Source of the DNA: an endosymbiont of unidentified scaly snail isolate Monju
GTDB lineage: Bacteria > Pseudomonadota > Gammaproteobacteria > Chromatiales > Chromatiaceae
Length of the DNA stretch: 64,000 bases
Direction: 5' to 3'
Assembly (NCBI RefSeq): GCF_000801295.1
Contig: NZ_AP012978.1
Location: 1,054,001 to 1,118,000, forward strand
Made by a program: the position numbers and the translations under genes. The notes below the pieces were generated by a model, which saw only the letters and a program-made list of their open reading frames with translations, searched no databases and was not told the origin of the DNA. Of the stretch, positions 60,434 to 64,000 are shown one piece after another; within the stretch, counting starts at the first letter, position 1; every line of letters starts with the position of its first letter.

Positions 60434-63034
60434 GTGAGTAGAAGAAACAAGCCGCGCCGACAGCGCGCCAAGGACCCGAATTTCGCGCGTGAGGCGCAGA
60501 AATACGAAAATCCCATCCCCAGCCGTGAGTTCATCATGGCGACCATCGACGAGCTGGGTTGCCCCCTCTCGTTCGATGAACTGGCCGAGGCGCTCGGTCT
60601 GCTGGAGGAAGAGCAGCTCGAGGCCCTTTCCCGTCGTTTGCGCGCCATGATCCGCGATGGCCAGCTGATCCGGAACCGCCGCGGTGGCTATTGTCAGGTG
60701 AACCATGCCGACATGATCCCCGGGCGGGTGATCGGACACCCCGACGGCTTTGGCTTTCTCAAGCCCGACGATGGTGGCGACGACCTGTTCCTGGTGCCGC
60801 GGGAGATGCGCAAGGTCTGGCACGGCGACCGTGTGGTCGCCCAGGTCTCGGGTACCGACCGGCGCGGGCGCAAGGAAGGGGTTGTCATCGAGGTGCTCGA
60901 GCGCGCCTTCTCCAGGCTGGTCGGCCGCTTGCATGTAGAGAAGGGGGTGGCCTTCGTGCTGCCGGACAACAAGCGCATCCCGCAGCAGATCCTGGTGCCG
61001 CCCGATCAGCTTGGCGATGCAGCGGACGGGCAGGTGGTCGTCGTGGCCATCGACGAGCATCCCACCGAGTGGCGCCAACCCATCGGCCACATCGTCGAGG
61101 TGCTGGGCGACCACATGGCGCCGGGCATGGAGACCGATGTCGCCATCCGTTCCCACGACATCCCGGTCGAGTGGCCGGCCGATGTACTCGAGCAGATCGC
61201 CGATCTCGGCGAGGAGGTGCCCGAAGCGGCCAAGCAGGGCCGGGTGGACCTGCGCAAGACGCCGCTGGTGACCATCGACGGCGAGGACGCGCGCGACTTC
61301 GACGACGCGGTGTACTGTCAGCCCACGCCCAAGGGCTGGCGCCTGCTGGTGGCCATTGCCGATGTTTCGGCCTATGTGCAGCCCGACAGCCCGCTCGACC
61401 GCGAGGCCTACAACCGAGCCACTTCGGTGTACTTCCCCGACCGGGTGGTGTCCATGTTGCCCGAGGTGCTGTCCAACGGTCTGTGCTCGATCAACCCGCA
61501 TGTCGACCGCCTGTGCATGGTGGCCGAGATGTACTTCGACGCCAAGGGCAAGATGTACCGTTCGCGCTTCTTCGAGGGCGTGATGAATTCGCATGCGCGG
61601 CTCACCTATGACCAGGTGCGCGACATGCTTGAACACGGCGATCCCGAATTGTGTGAACGCTTCGCGCATGTGTTGCCGCATCTGCGTGACCTGCATGCCC
61701 TCTACAAGGTGCTGCATGCGGCGCGCGAGCAGCGTGGCGCCATCGATTTCGACTCGGTCGAGACCAAGTTCCGTTTCGGCGACAACGGCAAGGTGGCCGA
61801 GGTGATCCCGCTGGAGCGTCACGATGCCCATCGCATGATCGAGGAGTACATGCTGGCGGCCAACGTGGCGGCGGCGCGGCACCTGTTGCGCAAGAGGATG
61901 CCGGCGATGTTCCGCAACCACGAGCCGCCCAGCGAGGAGAAGCTCGAGGACCTGCAACAGTTCCTGGCGGAGCTTGGCCTGCGTCTTGGCGGCATGCCTC
62001 ATCCCTCCGCCAAGGATCATGCCGAGCTGCTCGAGCAGGCGAAGGACCGGCCCGACTACCACCTGATCCAGACTGTGCTGCTGCGCTCGATGATGCAGGC
62101 GGTCTACGCCGCCGAGAACAAGGGCCACTTCGGCTTGGCGCTCGAGGCCTACACGCACTTCACCTCGCCGATCCGGCGCTATCCCGACCTCATGGTGCAC
62201 CGGGCCATCCGCCACTTGCTCACGGGCAGCAAGCCGGCCGAGTTCAGCTACAGCCACGCGCATTTGCAGACCATGGCCGAGCACTGTTCCGCCAACGAGC
62301 GCCGTGCCGACGAGGCCTCGCGCGACTCGGCCGATGCGCTCAAATGCGAGTTCATGCTCGACAAGGTCGGGCAGGTGTTCGAGGAGCTGATCGTCAGCGT
62401 CAACAGCTTCGGGCTGTTCGTCGAGCTGGCCGACATCTATGTCACCGGCCTGGTGCACATCACCGCGCTGGACCGCGACTACTTCCACTTCGATCCCATC
62501 GGCCACCGCCTGACCGGCGAGCGCAGCGGCAAGGTCTATCGCCTGGGCGATCGGATTCGCGTGCAAGTGGCTGCGGTAAACATGGACGAGCGCAAGATCG
62601 ACTTCGTGCTCGCCGATGGTCGCGGGCGGGAGGATGAGGGAGCGCGGCGAGGCGGTCGCCGTCGCGGTCGGGATCGCGACCGGGAAAAGCGCAGGGCCGA
62701 GCCGGCACGTGATACGTCGTCCTCGCGCAAGGAAGCGGCCACGCCCGCCAAGGAAGACCCGTCCGCCAGCAAAGAGCGTGCTGTCGCGGGCGATGTCTGG
62801 CGTCCGGCGGTGCCGGGCTGGGGCCGCCCGGGGGGGGGCAATGGAGAGGCCAGCGGCAATGGGGCCGGCCAGACCAGGAAGGGTGGAAAGAAGGCGAGCA
62901 GGAAGGCGTCGGCCAGAAAGACAGCCAAGAAGGCTGCCCACAAGAAGACGGCCAAGAAGGTCGGCAAGAAGGCCGCAAAGAAGGCGGCCGGCCAGCGTCA
63001 CCCGGCACGCCGACGGAGCAAGTCACGCTCGTGA
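60434..63034 (+). CDS. rnr: Ribonuclease R
   Basis: An 866-residue 3'-5' exoribonuclease. An N-terminal winged-helix (FIMATIDELGCPLSFDELAEAL) is followed by cold-shock domains, the RNB catalytic domain (TIDGEDARDFDDAVYC with the metal-binding aspartates, HFTSPIRRYPDLMVHR), an S1 domain (SFGLFVELADIYVTGLVHI), and a long basic tail. The tail (about 745-866) ends in Lys/Ala repeats like histone H1 tails and includes a G9 run in the DNA at 62830-62838. GTG 60434 is the start. The stop overlaps rlmB (GTGA). Confidence 0.95.
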   Translation: MSRRNKPRRQRAKDPNFAREAQKYENPIPSREFIMATIDELGCPLSFDELAEALGLLEEEQLEALSRRLRAMIRDGQLIRNRRGGYCQVNHADMIPGRVIGHPDGFGFLKPDDGGDDLFLVPREMRKVWHGDRVVAQVSGTDRRGRKEGVVIEVLERAFSRLVGRLHVEKGVAFVLPDNKRIPQQILVPPDQLGDAADGQVVVVAIDEHPTEWRQPIGHIVEVLGDHMAPGMETDVAIRSHDIPVEWPADVLEQIADLGEEVPEAAKQGRVDLRKTPLVTIDGEDARDFDDAVYCQPTPKGWRLLVAIADVSAYVQPDSPLDREAYNRATSVYFPDRVVSMLPEVLSNGLCSINPHVDRLCMVAEMYFDAKGKMYRSRFFEGVMNSHARLTYDQVRDMLEHGDPELCERFAHVLPHLRDLHALYKVLHAAREQRGAIDFDSVETKFRFGDNGKVAEVIPLERHDAHRMIEEYMLAANVAAARHLLRKRMPAMFRNHEPPSEEKLEDLQQFLAELGLRLGGMPHPSAKDHAELLEQAKDRPDYHLIQTVLLRSMMQAVYAAENKGHFGLALEAYTHFTSPIRRYPDLMVHRAIRHLLTGSKPAEFSYSHAHLQTMAEHCSANERRADEASRDSADALKCEFMLDKVGQVFEELIVSVNSFGLFVELADIYVTGLVHITALDRDYFHFDPIGHRLTGERSGKVYRLGDRIRVQVAAVNMDERKIDFVLADGRGREDEGARRGGRRRGRDRDREKRRAEPARDTSSSRKEAATPAKEDPSASKERAVAGDVWRPAVPGWGRPGGGNGEASGNGAGQTRKGGKKASRKASARKTAKKAAHKKTAKKVGKKAAKKAAGQRHPARRRSKSRS

Positions 63035-63780
63035 GTCGGGATGCGGGACACTGGGTGGGTGGACTGCACGCGGTACGTGCTGCGCTGGGCCACGGTGGTC
63101 GGGTGCATGAGTTGCGCGTGGATGTGCGTCGGCGCGATCGTCGCCTGCAGACGTTGGTAGAGCGAGCTCGCGAGCAGGGCGTGCCCGTGCGGCGGGTCGA
63201 GCGGCGCGAGCTCGATGCCCTGGCCGGGGGTGCCAATCACCAGGGTGCGGTGGCGCGGGTCGAGGCCCCGTCGGCGCGTCCCGAATCCGAGCTGGATGCG
63301 CTGCTCGCCGGGCTTGAGGTGCCGCCCCTGTTGCTGATTCTCGACGGTGTCACCGACCCGCACAACCTGGGTGCCTGTCTGCGCACCGCCGATGCGGCCG
63401 GCGTGCAAGCGGTGATCGCGCCGGCCGATCGGTCGGCCGGTCTCACCCCGGTTGCCTGCAAGGTCGCCAGTGGTGCGGCCGAGACAGTGCCCTTCTTCCA
63501 GGTGACCAACCTGGCGCGCACCCTGCGCCGCCTGCAGGACGAGCACCGCATCTTCCTGGTCGGCACGGCCGGCGAGGCCGAGGCCGGCCTGTTCGAGGCC
63601 GATCTCACCGGCCCGCTCGGCCTTGTCATGGGCGCCGAGGGTGGCGGCCTGCGCCGACTTACCCGCGAGGCCTGTGACCAGCTGGTGCGCCTGCCCATGC
63701 TCGGTCAGGTCGAGAGCCTCAATGTCTCGGTCGCCACCGGCATCTGCCTGTATGAGGCGCTGCGCCAGCGGCGCGCCTGA
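63031..63780 (+). CDS. rlmB: 23S rRNA (guanosine-2'-O-)-methyltransferase RlmB
   Basis: A 249-residue SpoU-family enzyme methylating G2251 of 23S rRNA. The N-terminal substrate domain has WVGGLHAVRAAL, followed by LILDGVTDPHNLGACLRTADA, LGLVMGAEGGGLRRL and SLNVSVATGICLYEA of the knotted domain. GTG start overlaps rnr; the pair rnr-rlmB is as in E. coli. Confidence 0.96.
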   Translation: MSRDAGHWVGGLHAVRAALGHGGRVHELRVDVRRRDRRLQTLVERAREQGVPVRRVERRELDALAGGANHQGAVARVEAPSARPESELDALLAGLEVPPLLLILDGVTDPHNLGACLRTADAAGVQAVIAPADRSAGLTPVACKVASGAAETVPFFQVTNLARTLRRLQDEHRIFLVGTAGEAEAGLFEADLTGPLGLVMGAEGGGLRRLTREACDQLVRLPMLGQVESLNVSVATGICLYEALRQRRA

Positions 63781-64000
63781 ACGGCCAGCATCGAACTTCC
63801 GTTGCATGCGTCGGATCTTTCTCTCCGGCACAGGCCAGGGCGCGCCAGCGGGGCGATCTCCGCCCCTCGAAACGGACGCATTATCGCGCGGCCTGAGGCC
63901 GCCGGCTTGCATTGCGCTCCGGCCTTCTCTAGAATCGCGCGCTTCGACCCGGTCGTGCCGGGTTCTCCTTGCCTCACCGCCAGTAGCGGGAGGCTGTCAA
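63781..64000 (+). promoter_or_regulatory. Probable leader of the next operon (rpsF in relatives)
   Basis: No gene is seen in these 220 bp. Near the end a hairpin GCCTC-A-CCGC / GCGG-GAGGC (63971-63994) with a CAGTA loop is visible. In gammaproteobacteria rpsF-rpsR-rplI often follows rlmB, and its mRNA leader binds S6:S18 through a CCG-containing hairpin. The gene itself is outside the window. Confidence 0.35.

Noticed and set aside
60251-63001. Long minus-strand frame opposite rnr running into tRNA-Leu
   Set aside because: Mirror of RNase R; it even reads through a tRNA gene, which a real gene would not.

Overview
The window reads as one contiguous piece of a GC-rich gammaproteobacterial chromosome. 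The evidence is gene order: an isc cluster with an IscR site, then ndk-rlmN-pilF-rodZ-hisS-yfgM-bamB-der, plus rapA, rdgC, rnr-rlmB and two tRNAs, all in arrangements typical of Gammaproteobacteria. A SoxK-like lipoprotein and a SulP anion transporter are compatible with a sulfur-oxidising Chromatiales-type host, but that is an inference.

Layout. (1) 1-10.8 kb, surface polysaccharide and accessory region: a partial and a complete sulfotransferase, a large multicopper oxidase, then a minus-strand set of flippase, two GT4 glycosyltransferases, a radical SAM/SPASM protein and a DUF1488-like small protein, and finally an ExeA/XrtA-type ATPase. Together they suggest a sulfated exopolysaccharide locus. 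(2) 10.9-29.2 kb, housekeeping: trmJ, cysE, iscR-iscS-(RRM protein)-iscU-iscA-hscB-hscA-fdx-iscX, a frameshifted relA, ndk, rlmN, pilF, rodZ, a long palindrome where ispG would be expected, hisS, yfgM, bamB, der. (3) 29.3-39.2 kb: frameshifted xseA, a MITE-like inverted-repeat element, a small lipoprotein, rdgC, rapA, a SulP transporter, tRNA-Arg with a duplicated 3' end, L-serine dehydratase. (4) 39.2-49.6 kb: a minus-strand tungstate-uptake and molybdopterin operon (tupA-tupB-tupC-mobA-mobB-moeA), an IS3-family element directly upstream of it, and on the other side of the IS a decapitated TAXI receptor followed by an intact TRAP 4TM/12TM permease and a universal stress protein. (5) 49.9-59.8 kb: a decayed LysR regulator divergent from an Old Yellow Enzyme, then a run of transporters (Bcr/CflA MFS, RND adaptor and pump, AEC permease, second MFS) and a small membrane protein. 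(6) 60.2-64 kb: tRNA-Leu, rnr, rlmB and a probable leader for the next operon.

The most notable signals are a multicopper oxidase whose Cys-His signature has lost both type-3 copper histidines (QCY instead of HCH) while the type-1 ligands remain; relA placed between iscX and ndk and split by an out-of-frame deletion after its synthetase and TGS domains; a 46-bp perfect inverted repeat at the normal place of ispG; a second, 288-bp inverted-repeat element beside xseA; a 22-bp duplication of the tRNA-Arg 3' end; and an IS3 copy sitting on a rearrangement junction. Several genes carry single-base or short indels (xseA, the ATPase start, possibly the flippase start), so assembly error must be excluded before biological meaning is given to those. 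I found no CRISPR array, rRNA operon, prophage or clear new multi-gene defence system.
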